DNA of 64,000 nucleotides from Mariniblastus sp. (lineage in GTDB: Bacteria; Planctomycetota; Planctomycetia; Pirellulales; Pirellulaceae), in NCBI GenBank assembly GCA_011523945.1, contig WTFU01000044.1, forward strand, positions 1 to 64,000. Reading direction: 5' to 3'. Shown here one piece after another: positions 44,954 through 54,890 of this stretch. The position numbers and the translations under genes were made by a program. Numbering within the stretch: the stretch's first letter is position 1; each line of letters opens with the position of its first letter. The notes beneath the pieces were generated by a model that was not told the origin of the DNA, ran no database searches, and saw nothing but the letters and a program-made list of their open reading frames with translations.

Positions 44954-46591
44954 TCAAACTAGTTTTTCGTACTCTTCATCCGTCGTAATCACGCTTGACT
45001 CTCCACCCATAGCAACACCAAGGCCAGCGATCAACAACGCCATCAGCAGATAAGCTCCAGCGAATTCCAACACGATCGTACGCTCGATCAAACTGAATTT
45101 TGCCTCAGAAAACAACTCCCAAGGCCAGAAAACTTTATCGCCTTCTAGTGGAGAGTGCATTAATCCGAATAGAGTAAAAACACCTCCCAAGGAAAGAAAG
45201 CCCGAAGCTTTGAAAAAATCACGATCGATGATTTTTGCTGTCGCTGAGGCCCAAATCAAACTGGTCAAAATGAACCCCCCCGCCAATACGCTCAGATACA
45301 GCAGCAGATTTTGAAGATCTTCGGGCAGCGCTGGAATGTCCATGAACGGAATAAATCTTCCCACATAAATCATCACCAATTTTGCAGTGGCCGGAATACA
45401 AGCCATCGCAAGAGCGGCGTAATGCCGCCGTGGCGTCGCTTGAAAACTCTGGGCGGTAATCTCAAGTCCAATGAAAACCAAAATTGGCAGAACGGCTGCC
45501 TTCGGAATCCAGACAAAAATCAAACCGAAGTATCCAATCAGGCCAGCTCCACCAATAAACAATGCTGTGGCCAACGTGTAGGCTGCGCGACCGCCCATCG
45601 CTTTATAGGCGGGGTGGCCAATATAAGGTGTTGTCTGGACAACGCCACCACAAACTGCCGCTAACATGGTGGCAATCGCCTCGATACCAATCACGCGGCT
45701 TGTTTTAAAATCATCACCGACTGCTGCAGCACTCTCCGCACAATCTATTCCGCCAATCACCGTCGCAATTGCGAAAGGAATGATGTAGCCAAGATAGGGG
45801 CCTACCTTGCCGAAAGCACCAAACCACTCAAAAGTAAAAGCCGTTAACCACTCTTGCGGAAACCAAACGATCTCGAAACTCATCGGTTTTTCGACTAAAT
45901 CGACTTCCACCGCTTGTCCCGCGCCAAGCAAAACGTAGTAAACAAGGCAGCCCGCCAGAACAGCCCCCATTGCTCCCGGGATTTTGAATGGTAGCGCCTG
46001 CCGCGCGATTAAGGTTGCCAAAACAATTATCAAAGAGGCAAATCCAACCAACGGACTGGCCGCAAGCTCCGTCATTTGGGTAAAGGCAATTAATAAAAGT
46101 GCAATAGCCGCGAGTGAACCAAGCAGCCCAGCTCTGGGGAAAATCCGATGCAGCCAGTTACAACACGGCGCTAAAGCAGCCTTAACAATTCCAGAGACCA
46201 TGATGGCGCAAATTCCAATGTGCCACGTCTGCATCGCAGCGGCCTGTGAATCTAATCCCTCAGCAAGCCCTGCAGTGTACGAAGGCCCCAAAACCAATAG
46301 CACCATTCCAATGCTGCTGGGAGTATCCAGCCCCAATGGCATCGCCGTTACGTTGGTTAATCCAGTTCGCCTCGCGTAGAGAAATGCTAGCCCAAAAAAG
46401 AGGAGGTCGCCGACAAGTACGCCGATCGCAGTCCCTGGAACCATGTAAGCCAATGCAAAATCTACAGGGAACCCATAGATACCACTAAGCATGCCGACCA
46501 GCAAAACTAAGCCAGCAATATTATCTAACATCAAGCCAAAAAAGGCATTTACGTCACCAGAGCGTGCCCACAAGTATTTATTTTCCGTCAT
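44954..46591 (-). CDS. NCS2-like (xanthine/uracil/AzgA-type) permease
   Basis: 545 residues with 12-14 membrane segments. GDVNAFFGLMLDNIAGLVLL (TM1 with conserved polar residues), AMPLGLDTPSS, and IGGIDCAESAAAVGDDFKTS (TM8 substrate-binding acidic pair) are recognisable family blocks. VQTTPYIGHPAYKAMGGR matches the TM10 motif of UraA/AzgA transporters. Two extra C-terminal membrane segments follow. It is first gene of the operon with the methyltransferase and P-II gene. Purine or xanthine uptake is the family expectation; anion transport (SulP fold) is an alternative, since the folds are alike. Confidence 0.85.
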   Translation of the reverse strand: MTENKYLWARSGDVNAFFGLMLDNIAGLVLLVGMLSGIYGFPVDFALAYMVPGTAIGVLVGDLLFFGLAFLYARRTGLTNVTAMPLGLDTPSSIGMVLLVLGPSYTAGLAEGLDSQAAAMQTWHIGICAIMVSGIVKAALAPCCNWLHRIFPRAGLLGSLAAIALLLIAFTQMTELAASPLVGFASLIIVLATLIARQALPFKIPGAMGAVLAGCLVYYVLLGAGQAVEVDLVEKPMSFEIVWFPQEWLTAFTFEWFGAFGKVGPYLGYIIPFAIATVIGGIDCAESAAAVGDDFKTSRVIGIEAIATMLAAVCGGVVQTTPYIGHPAYKAMGGRAAYTLATALFIGGAGLIGYFGLIFVWIPKAAVLPILVFIGLEITAQSFQATPRRHYAALAMACIPATAKLVMIYVGRFIPFMDIPALPEDLQNLLLYLSVLAGGFILTSLIWASATAKIIDRDFFKASGFLSLGGVFTLFGLMHSPLEGDKVFWPWELFSEAKFSLIERTIVLEFAGAYLLMALLIAGLGVAMGGESSVITTDEEYEKLV

Positions 46592-46880
46592 TCAACGACT
46601 TTCGGCATGGGGTTTGCATAAATGATCTATTGGCCAGCAAAATCGGTGCTGTCACTTAATCGGGGGCTTTCGGCACGCGAGTTTAAATTGCAAAAAAATC
46701 TCTGTCAAACGGGACCTAATGTGTCAGGTTGCTCAACGATACTCGTCATAGAAGAGAAGCAAGTCCTTCGTAACATTTAAAATTACCCATTAAATAGGAG
46801 AGCATTGAGGAGAAAACGGTTGAAAACACAGCTTTTTTAGTAAACACCGAACCAAACTCCGCTAAGATGCGTAAATCGTT

Positions 46881-47528
46881 ATGCAAGCTACATTGACCAA
46901 CGATGTTCATTTCACCGACCGACAATTCAAGGCAAAAATTGATCCAGTGACTGACGAGCAACTACTTCTCGATTACCGCAAAACCGGCGACCGGGAATTG
47001 TACGCACAGTTGGTCTATCGATATGAGCGCGAATTGTTCAGCTACCTGCGTCGCTATTTAGGCAACGCTGAAATGGCAGAGGACGTTTTTCAAGCAGCTT
47101 TCTTGGCGGTTCATCTGAAATGTGAGACTTTCCAGGAAGGTAGACGCTTTCGTCCCTGGCTTTACACCATCGCGACCAACGCAGCCATCGATGCTCGGCG
47201 GCGAAACAAACGACACAGGACGGTCAGTTTGGACACGCCACGTGAGCAGGATAACGAGGACGTGGGTCGATTAGTTAATCTTTTGGAAAGTAGTGATCCA
47301 GATCCTTCTAGTGCCGCCGTCAGTGCCGAGCGGAATCGGCTTGTCCGAGAAACACTCGACAAATTACCAGAATCCATGACAGCGGTTATTCACCTGGTCT
47401 ATTATCAGGGAATGAAGTATCGGGAGGCGGCTGAGGTTTTAGACATTCCGGTAGGAACGGTTAAAAGTCGGCTAAACTCTGCGATCACCAAACTGACCGA
47501 TGTTTGGAACACCAGCCACGTCGATTAA
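46881..47528 (+). CDS. ECF sigma factor (second of two)
   Basis: 215 residues. Region 2 is seen as YAQLVYRYERELFSYLRRYL, MAEDVFQAAFLAVHLKC and FRPWLYTIATNAAIDARR. A charged linker (DTPREQDNEDVGRL) precedes region 4: LDKLPESMTAVIHLVYYQG, KYREAAEVLDIPVGTVKSR. This is a typical RpoE-like ECF factor. The next gene starts 41 bases downstream and reads like an anti-sigma protein. The 28.7 kb sigma factor is a distinct paralogue, with different linker and length. Confidence 0.92.
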   Translation: MQATLTNDVHFTDRQFKAKIDPVTDEQLLLDYRKTGDRELYAQLVYRYERELFSYLRRYLGNAEMAEDVFQAAFLAVHLKCETFQEGRRFRPWLYTIATNAAIDARRRNKRHRTVSLDTPREQDNEDVGRLVNLLESSDPDPSSAAVSAERNRLVRETLDKLPESMTAVIHLVYYQGMKYREAAEVLDIPVGTVKSRLNSAITKLTDVWNTSHVD

Positions 47529-47569
47529 ACGGATATCGATAGGGCCGAATCACAAGAGACTTATTTAAA

Positions 47570-48649
47570 GTGAAAAATCCCTCACCTGAAAACTTGCTGG
47601 GATACGTGTTAGGAGCACTGGACGCTCAAGAGCAACGTGACATTCAGCAAACGATCGATGAAAATCCTGAGATCGAAGAACAGTTAATTAAAATCAAAGG
47701 AGATCTTCTGCCATTGGATTGCCTGGATTCTTCGCCGCCCCAACCCGGGCTTGCGAGACGAACTCTGGAATCGGTCGCCATTTGGCAGAACTCCTCTTCT
47801 TTAGCCCCAGCCACCCAAGCCCGAAGTCCATTAGCCGAAAGTGTTTTGGCTGCAATTGATTCCGCAGAAGTTTCGAAAGATCCTGAATTAGAAGCGTCGA
47901 AACCGCGGATGCGTGCTTCGATCTCAGATCGCCTGTTCCACCCCAACACGTGGTCTTTACCTGACGTTCTGGTAGGAACTGCATTTCTAGCGATTTTCAC
48001 TGGCCTGCTCTTTCCTGTTATTTCGTACACGAGATTTCAAAACCGCATCACGGTCTGCGACTCCAATCTACAAGCTTTCGGTAGTGGTCTCATTACGTAC
48101 AGCGGTGCGAACGAAGGTCATTTTGTAGCCATTCCTCGCATGAGCCATTTAGTATCGGTCGGCTATATCGGGCCAGTCCTTAAAGACGCCGGACTTCTCG
48201 AAGACGACTCTGTTCTTGCCTGCCCTGGAATCGCGAGCTCTCGCCCACCCGTCAACATTCCGACCTGTGAGCAAATTGAGACTGCCCAAACCTTGGCTGA
48301 GCGAGATTATTACCAGCAGATTTCTCTCGGTCATTTCGGTTTTTCCATGGGACATCAGATCAGTGGCGCGTACCAACCGCCGCGTGTCTGTGGAAGCAGC
48401 ATTCGTGGAGTAAGTTATGTCATCATTGCTGGTGATCGCCCGTCAGCAAACATGCCCGGGAGAGCGAGCATGAACCACTCTAATCACGGCCAAAATATTT
48501 TGTTCGAAGACGGCAGCACCCGTTACGTCGTTGGACACTCGTTTGGAGAAGATGCAATTTTTGAGAATGACTACGGCATTGTTGGCCCAGGCTCTCACTT
48601 TGGCGACAATGTAATCGCAGCCGCACATCTACGGCCTGCTGCGGAGTAA
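47570..48649 (+). CDS. Anti-sigma-like membrane protein with a C-terminal H-X9-DG domain
   Basis: 359 residues, GTG start. Residues 1-45 (SPENLLGYVLGALDAQEQRD, then ENPEIEEQL) match the N-terminal pattern of ECF anti-sigma factors lacking the zinc Cys residues. A charged linker leads to one membrane segment (about 142-158: TAFLAIFTGLLFPVI). The extracytoplasmic part resembles prepilin-type DUF1559 proteins: NRITVCDSNLQAFGSGLITY after the TM, and HSNHGQNILFEDGSTRY near the end, the H-X9-DG signature. This places a pseudopilin-like domain on the outside of an anti-sigma head. The sensing role is inferred from order and topology. Confidence 0.8.
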   Translation: MKNPSPENLLGYVLGALDAQEQRDIQQTIDENPEIEEQLIKIKGDLLPLDCLDSSPPQPGLARRTLESVAIWQNSSSLAPATQARSPLAESVLAAIDSAEVSKDPELEASKPRMRASISDRLFHPNTWSLPDVLVGTAFLAIFTGLLFPVISYTRFQNRITVCDSNLQAFGSGLITYSGANEGHFVAIPRMSHLVSVGYIGPVLKDAGLLEDDSVLACPGIASSRPPVNIPTCEQIETAQTLAERDYYQQISLGHFGFSMGHQISGAYQPPRVCGSSIRGVSYVIIAGDRPSANMPGRASMNHSNHGQNILFEDGSTRYVVGHSFGEDAIFENDYGIVGPGSHFGDNVIAAAHLRPAAE

Positions 48650-48688
48650 AACTCGCTCACCAGCGAGCGGTAACTGCTTCCGGAACTG

Positions 48689-51292
48689 TCATTCCTGGCT
48701 TGTAAAATCAACGTAGCCCTGATGGCTCATTGGTCGACTCACCAGAAAACCCTGGACCATATCGCAACCATGTTTTCTGAGAAACTCTACTTGCTCAAAC
48801 GTCTCTACCCCCTCTGCAACCACCTTTAAATTCAAACCGTGGCCAAGAGACAGGATCGTTTTCGCAATTGCTACTGAACGTGTGCAATGAGGAATGTCAC
48901 GAACAAACGAGGGATCAATCTTCAATGTGCGAATTGGAAAATCCCGAATGTAACCGAGCGATGAAAACCCCGTTCCGAAATCATCGATCGCGATCGACAT
49001 CCCTAGGTCATTTATTTCGTGCATCAATCGCAGTGCGCGATTCTTGTCCTCCATCACTGCGTTTTCTGTAATCTCCAACTCAATCCACTCGGGCCGAACA
49101 TCCGTCGTCTCCAGCGTCTGCTTCATTCGTGAAATGAAATTTGGATCATTCAACTGACGTGGAGATAGATTCACAGCGATCGGACCGGTTAACACGCCAC
49201 TCTCATGCCATAAACGCGCTTGTCGAGCCACAATCTGAAACACTCGCGTTCCCAGCTTTTCAATCAATCCGAAATCTTCCGCCAACGGAATAAATTCAGA
49301 GGGAGAAACAATCGCGCCATCTCGCTTGGTCCACCGAACGAGTGCCTCGCAGCTGTTAATTCGATTTTCATGAAGACAAAGCTTGGGCTGATAAACAACC
49401 TCCAGTTCATCGCAGTCAATCGCCGCTCTCAATTCACCTAATAAGCTCTGGCGTCTCTCCAAGTCTTCCGCCAATTCGGAAGAAAAGAAAGTCACCTTGT
49501 TCTTCCCTTCTTCTTTTGCCTGATACATTGCAACATCGGCGTGACGCATTAATGATTCAACAGTATCGGCATGGTCAGGATAGATGGTTGTTCCGATACT
49601 AACTCCAATAAACACTCGCTGACCTTCCAATACAAATTCGCGACTGATCGCCTCGACAACGGCTTCGGCAGCAGCCCTTGAATCCAACGAACCGTCTGCT
49701 TTCTCAGTCATCAAAACCGCGAATTCATCTCCGCCAAAACGAGCGATAAAACAATCCTCATCAAGAGTTTCTCGAAGGCGCTTGCTCACCTCAACAAGAA
49801 GCTGATCGCCAGCATCGTGTCCAACAGTATCATTTACAATTTTAAAATCATCTAAATCAAGAAAGCTGACACTGAATCGTCGATCGCGAGTTTCATCCGA
49901 TTCGATAAGTTCTTCCACCCGTTTACGGAAAAATCTTCGGTTGGGTAATTTCGTTAAATGGTCGTGCAATGCCTGACGCCGCAACTCGAGTTTCTTCATC
50001 TCGATTTGGGTGATGTCGGAAAACAATGCAATCAAGTTAGTCGTTTCGCCATCGATATTTTTCGAAGGACTTATCGAGAGCCAACTTGCAATCTTCTCAC
50101 CGTTTCGTCTGACGACTTCTACATTTCCCGACCACGGTTTTCCTGTCTGAGCACATTTTACAATCTCAGCATAGACACTTGAATCACAATGAATCGAACT
50201 GGACAAACACGTTCCCATCAATTCTGCATGCGCTCTACCAATTGTGGAGATAAACTCTGGATTTGCTTCGCATATTAACCCATTGCAATCGAGAATCACC
50301 ACTGCCTCACGGGCTGCTTGAAAAACGCTGGCTAGCAAATTGAGTCGGTTTTCGCGTTTCCTTTCCAAGGTCACATCACGTGAACAGGAAACAAAATAAT
50401 AGTCATCACTCTCAGTATCTCGAAAGGTTGCGCGGCAGGTCGACAGCGTAAAAGGGGCTCCGCTCGAATCGATAAAATCTTCAATTCTCGATCGCGAGGA
50501 CTCGGATTTCTCAATATTCGGTTCGAATGAGTCATCTTCAAACGAATAATCGCCTTCAAGAAAATCGGTGACGGCACGCCCGATAATTTTATCTCGATCG
50601 ATATCGTGAATATCGCAAAAAGCATCGTTGACAAATAGAAATTCGCTCTCCGATGTTTTTACTGACAGCGGTAATGGCGTTGCATTCAATGCGCTGCGAA
50701 GAAGACTCACTTCTTGAATTAACTTGCGTTCCTGGCTAATCGCCTCAGTTTTGTCTCGAATGGTTAAAAAACAACAAGCAGTTGGCCGCCCCGCATTTTC
50801 GAATTCAAAAGTTCTAGCTTCAAATTCATACCATCGAGAATCCGACGGTGAGTTCAATTTCAATTCGAACTGAAATCCCACGGCGCGAGATATATTTTGT
50901 TCGATTCGAGTTCGCATTTCAGCTTTTAGATCGAATCGTCGATTTAAAAGCTGACCAATCTGGGTCGATTTCAGATAATTTTGATCACAATCGAATACCT
51001 CTAAAGCTGCGGTATTAAAACTGATACACTCCCCGCTACACAGTAATAGTACTGCGTCAGGTGAATTATGCACCAGCGACATCAACGAATGGTGAAATGC
51101 GGAGCCATTGGCAACCGTTACCCGGTTCTCGGCGGCATGCTTGAGAAGTATCGCGGAATCATTTTTGGAACTTGGTATAAAGTCAGCTTCGCTGACGTAA
51201 GAGTCTAGTCGAGCTAATACCTGTCTCATCGTGTCGAGAGAAGATTGCCGCTGCCCTTTGTGTAATTCAGTCATCAGGTGTTTAGGGCTCAC
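48689..51292 (-). CDS. PAS-PAS-PAS-GGDEF-EAL regulator of cyclic di-GMP
   Basis: 867 residues. Three PAS-type segments lie in the first 430 residues (HNSPDAVLLLCSGECISFNT; ATPLPLSVKTSESEFLFVND; DCNGLICEANPEFISTIGRA). GGDEF (about 440-600) is intact with LDDFKIVNDTVGHDAGD and RFGGDEFAVL. EAL (about 620-860) shows CEALVRWTK, ELEITENAVMED, IDDFGTGFSSLGYIRDFP and the second metal block VVAEGVETFEQ. Both synthesis and breakdown motifs are therefore present, so the direction of activity cannot be told from sequence. No membrane segment: cytoplasmic sensor. The start is uncertain (GTG 51292 or ATG 51274). Confidence 0.92.
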   Translation of the reverse strand: MSPKHLMTELHKGQRQSSLDTMRQVLARLDSYVSEADFIPSSKNDSAILLKHAAENRVTVANGSAFHHSLMSLVHNSPDAVLLLCSGECISFNTAALEVFDCDQNYLKSTQIGQLLNRRFDLKAEMRTRIEQNISRAVGFQFELKLNSPSDSRWYEFEARTFEFENAGRPTACCFLTIRDKTEAISQERKLIQEVSLLRSALNATPLPLSVKTSESEFLFVNDAFCDIHDIDRDKIIGRAVTDFLEGDYSFEDDSFEPNIEKSESSRSRIEDFIDSSGAPFTLSTCRATFRDTESDDYYFVSCSRDVTLERKRENRLNLLASVFQAAREAVVILDCNGLICEANPEFISTIGRAHAELMGTCLSSSIHCDSSVYAEIVKCAQTGKPWSGNVEVVRRNGEKIASWLSISPSKNIDGETTNLIALFSDITQIEMKKLELRRQALHDHLTKLPNRRFFRKRVEELIESDETRDRRFSVSFLDLDDFKIVNDTVGHDAGDQLLVEVSKRLRETLDEDCFIARFGGDEFAVLMTEKADGSLDSRAAAEAVVEAISREFVLEGQRVFIGVSIGTTIYPDHADTVESLMRHADVAMYQAKEEGKNKVTFFSSELAEDLERRQSLLGELRAAIDCDELEVVYQPKLCLHENRINSCEALVRWTKRDGAIVSPSEFIPLAEDFGLIEKLGTRVFQIVARQARLWHESGVLTGPIAVNLSPRQLNDPNFISRMKQTLETTDVRPEWIELEITENAVMEDKNRALRLMHEINDLGMSIAIDDFGTGFSSLGYIRDFPIRTLKIDPSFVRDIPHCTRSVAIAKTILSLGHGLNLKVVAEGVETFEQVEFLRKHGCDMVQGFLVSRPMSHQGYVDFTSQE

Positions 51293-51540
51293 TTTTTAAT
51301 AGCAATGGGTCAATAATGCTTATCTTTGAAACCTATGTCATTTATGGGACACTTAAGGGGAAAAATAATTTCTTTCCCCATTTATTTATGGCTGTTATTT
51401 GAATAAGACAAGACTGGGGTTAATCGGACACAGCCACTCAGTCTTGATAAGGATTGTGCGGGTTGTGACGGTTATTCATGCTTCTAGGCCAGCCAAACGC
51501 TCAGCCGAAGAATCTGCCAAACCAAATTTTCAAACTCTGA

Positions 51541-54102
51541 ATGTCCGAAAAAGCAAAAACTATGGAACTAATGAGCCCTGCCGGCTACTGGCCCGAATTA
51601 CAGACCGCCATCGAGGCTGGCGCGGATGCGGTTTACTTTGGCTTAAAACATTTTTCCGCGCGAGGTAAAGTGGGTTTTGCGTTGGAAGATTTACCTGAAG
51701 TCGTGGAAACTCTTCATGCCCGTGGAGTGAAAGCTTTCGTCACGTTTAACACGCTCGTTTTCGAACATGAATTCGAATCGGCTGAAACAGCGATTCTGGC
51801 CATGGCCGCGGCCGGAGTAGACGCGGTCATTGTTCAAGATTTTGGGATGGCGAGCTTAATTCACAAAATTGCTCCCAACCTGGTTATCCACGGCAGTACG
51901 CAAATGTCCATTACCAGCGCACAGGGAGCCGAACTTGCGAAATCGGTTGGTTGCCGTCGGGTTGTGCTGGGGCGGGAACTTAGTCTCAGCGACATCAAAA
52001 CCATTTCAGAAGCGACCGACGTTGAGCTTGAGGTCTTCGTGCACGGAGCCCTTTGCGTTTCATACTCAGGTCAGTGCTTTAGCAGTGAAGCGTGGGGGGG
52101 CAGAAGTGCTAACCGCGGCAAATGCGCTCAGGCTTGCCGGTTTTCTTACGACCTTATCGTAGACGGGGAAGAACGTGACCTCGGGGCCTTTCGCTACCTT
52201 CTCTCTCCGGGTGATCTGTTTGCCTTGGAGCAAATTCCGGAGTTGCTTGCGATTGGGATCGCATGTGTAAAAATAGAAGGTCGTTATAAAGACTCAGAAT
52301 ACGTCGGACTGACCACACGGGCCTATCGAGAGGCCATCGACCTTGCAAAGCACCAGCTCCCGGTAACTCTTGAGAAAGATCAAAAGCTGGAGATCGAACA
52401 AATCTATTCTCGGGGATTAGGGGCTCACTTTATCTCCGGCACCAACCATCAAACAGTCGTCAATGGTCGCGCCCCAAGACATCGTGGCATTCACCTCGGC
52501 GAAGTGACCTCGGTCTCAAGCTCTCACGTAGAAATCCGCACGGAGCACTTGGTCAAACGTGGCGATGGCTTGGTCTTTGATGCGGCCGACTGGCGAAGCC
52601 CCGACGAACCCGAAGAAGGTGGACACGTCTACGAAGTTCGACTCAGAGATGACTCAGTTGTTGAATTGGAGTTTGGGCACCACGACATCGACTTTTCTCG
52701 GATTCGAGTCGGTGACCTCGTTTGGCGAACCCGTGATCCACAACTTATCAAAAGTCTTAAGCCGTTGACGCGCACAGAGGTTCCAGTCTTCACAAGAGAC
52801 ATTTCCTTTGAAGTCACTGCCAAAATTGGCGAACCCATTTCCATCATCGCAACCATCGAAAACGGGCGAACCGCCCAGTATCTTGGGGACAGCCCCCTCC
52901 AGGCGGCAAAGAAAAGGGCATTGGATTTAGAGATCCTCCACGAAAAACTCGGGCGACTCGGAGGTACACCATTTCACCTCAAAGATATTAAGTTTCTGAC
53001 AGAGGAAAATGTTTTCGTTCCCACGAGTGAACTCAATTTGGCTCGCCGTCAAATGGTGGATCAGTTATTTGAAGACAGCGGGAAAATTGCACCAATTCCA
53101 GCCAAACCAATGGTCGCTTCAACATTAGCCGAATTACATAACGCGTGTGCAAAAAGTCTCAATGATAGTGAACGTCCTCAACGAAACACGTTACACGTCT
53201 TAGTACGTTCGCCTATTCAACTAGATGCCGCAATCCGTTCTTTACAACAGCTAAAGCATTCCGCTTCCGAATTGGCTAGTTCGATTACGCTGGATTACCT
53301 CGAGCTTTACGGCCTTCGGCCATCGGTTGAAAAGATCAAAGACGCAGGAATCCATGCTCGCGTTGCCAGTCCCCGGATTCTCAAACCGAGCGAACAGAAA
53401 ATCATTCGTTTTCTGTTATCTCTAAAATGTGACATCCTAGTCCGCTCGGGTGGCTTACTCTACGACCTCACTCAAACGACCGATAGTGATTCTCGCCCTC
53501 AACTGATTGGTGACTTCAGCCTCAACACCGCAAACTCGGTAACCGCCTGGACTTTACTCGACTTAGGAGTAACGCGTGTTACACCGGGATACGATTTGAA
53601 TGCAGAACAAATCCAAGAGTTAACTGAAAGAGTTCCACCCACGAAAATCGAAGCCATCGCCTACTCTCATTTGCCAGTTTTTCATATGGAACACTGTGTA
53701 TTTTGTCGCTTCCTTTCCGATGGAACTGACAATACCAACTGCGGCCACCCCTGCGAAAAACATCAAATTGCCGTTCGTGATTCACAAGGAAGAGCACATC
53801 CGGTAATGGCAGATGTGGGCTGCCGAAACACCATTTTTGGAGCAGAAGCCCAAACCAATCCGCTTGCAATAATTGCGTGGAGGGGCTCTGGTATCAAAGA
53901 CTTCCGAATTGAATTCGTGCACCAAACCCCGGAACAAGTTTTTGAAATCACATCGGCTTTCGGCCGGTTCCTAAGTGTTAATGCAACCGAAGAAACTGAA
54001 AGGCAACTCGCTCAAATGATCGAAAAAAACTCCCCTCAGTCAACGACGGAAGGGAGTTTATTTGTACCGGCGGATTATAAAAAACTCATTCAACTAAGTT
54101 GA
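51541..54102 (+). CDS. U32 peptidase family protein, RlhA-like
   Basis: 853 residues. The N-terminal U32 domain opens ELMSPAGYWPELQTAIEAGA and shows VFVHGALCVSYSGQCFSSE, then NRGKCAQACRFSYDLI, the Cys-rich motif (four Cys) of this family, probably an iron-sulfur site. A DUF3656-like middle domain follows at about 400-480. The C-terminal third has a second Cys group (MEHCVFCRFLSD, then NCGHPCEKH). E. coli RlhA, which hydroxylates C2501 of 23S rRNA, is about 650 residues; this protein is 200 longer. RNA hydroxylation is inferred by family; some U32 members act on tRNA (TrhP). Confidence 0.85.
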   Translation: MSEKAKTMELMSPAGYWPELQTAIEAGADAVYFGLKHFSARGKVGFALEDLPEVVETLHARGVKAFVTFNTLVFEHEFESAETAILAMAAAGVDAVIVQDFGMASLIHKIAPNLVIHGSTQMSITSAQGAELAKSVGCRRVVLGRELSLSDIKTISEATDVELEVFVHGALCVSYSGQCFSSEAWGGRSANRGKCAQACRFSYDLIVDGEERDLGAFRYLLSPGDLFALEQIPELLAIGIACVKIEGRYKDSEYVGLTTRAYREAIDLAKHQLPVTLEKDQKLEIEQIYSRGLGAHFISGTNHQTVVNGRAPRHRGIHLGEVTSVSSSHVEIRTEHLVKRGDGLVFDAADWRSPDEPEEGGHVYEVRLRDDSVVELEFGHHDIDFSRIRVGDLVWRTRDPQLIKSLKPLTRTEVPVFTRDISFEVTAKIGEPISIIATIENGRTAQYLGDSPLQAAKKRALDLEILHEKLGRLGGTPFHLKDIKFLTEENVFVPTSELNLARRQMVDQLFEDSGKIAPIPAKPMVASTLAELHNACAKSLNDSERPQRNTLHVLVRSPIQLDAAIRSLQQLKHSASELASSITLDYLELYGLRPSVEKIKDAGIHARVASPRILKPSEQKIIRFLLSLKCDILVRSGGLLYDLTQTTDSDSRPQLIGDFSLNTANSVTAWTLLDLGVTRVTPGYDLNAEQIQELTERVPPTKIEAIAYSHLPVFHMEHCVFCRFLSDGTDNTNCGHPCEKHQIAVRDSQGRAHPVMADVGCRNTIFGAEAQTNPLAIIAWRGSGIKDFRIEFVHQTPEQVFEITSAFGRFLSVNATEETERQLAQMIEKNSPQSTTEGSLFVPADYKKLIQLS

Positions 54103-54151
54103 AAATTCGCGGCATGCCATGATAAGTGGTAATGACGCTGGCAGAGGCTAT

Positions 54152-54826
54152 CTAATCACGCAATAAACGGGTAAGACCCAATATTTTTCTTTGCTGCAAT
54201 TCAATTTCGTTTAGGTCTTTTCCTGCAGCAAGCTTTTCCATTCTACGATTGATTTCCTGCAGAATGCCAAGGGTATTGAGAACGCTCTCTTTCATTTCCG
54301 GAGCATAGGCTTCCTCAATCAATGGCATCACCTTTTCGGTAAACACAGAACTATCTCCGCCTGCAACCATCATGTTGATGGCGTCAGCAAAATCAGCTTG
54401 GTGCTTATCCATCATATCCTCAAAACCTTCGCTTGTTAGCTTTTGAGTTTCCGCAAGCTGTTCGTCTATGTAGGACATTAATGCTACTTCGGCCTGTTCA
54501 CGAACCGTTGGCATGCTGGCAATGAACTCCTGGCTCGCTTGATTTGCCCAAATTGGCGCTGAATTCCTCACCTCCGCAGCGGCAATTTCCATCGCCTGCG
54601 GGGAATTATCTTCAAGGTAGGCTTTTGCAGATCCAACCACCGTCTCCGGTTTCGTCAACTCATCTAACATGAAATAACCGTAACCAAAGTACACGCAAAG
54701 CAGGGCAATCGATATCAAACCAACTAACAAGGAAAGATTGGTGCCCAATGATGTGATCCGTCGCTTACCAGCAAGCTCTTTAACAAGATGATCGATTCTC
54801 TCTTCTACATGGGAAGTATTTGTCAT
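54152..54826 (-). CDS. Membrane-anchored helical protein (pair member 2)
   Basis: 224 residues. A short cytoplasmic helix (VEERIDHLVKELAGKRR) precedes one membrane segment (about 28-52: LSLLVGLISIALLCVYFGYGY). The outer part is helical, with strong acidic/basic heptads (EVALMSYIDEQLAETQKL, ILQEINRRMEKLAAGKDL). It resembles the upstream protein in topology and length of the outer helix, so the two may be paralogues forming a hetero-oligomer. Unknown family. It starts 64 bases after the first member's stop. Confidence 0.75.
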   Translation of the reverse strand: MTNTSHVEERIDHLVKELAGKRRITSLGTNLSLLVGLISIALLCVYFGYGYFMLDELTKPETVVGSAKAYLEDNSPQAMEIAAAEVRNSAPIWANQASQEFIASMPTVREQAEVALMSYIDEQLAETQKLTSEGFEDMMDKHQADFADAINMMVAGGDSSVFTEKVMPLIEEAYAPEMKESVLNTLGILQEINRRMEKLAAGKDLNEIELQQRKILGLTRLLRD

Positions 54827-54890
54827 TTTAACTCTCGTCTATATGTAATTTTTGAAATTCCAACAGTGCCATTGATTAGAGATCACTTGA

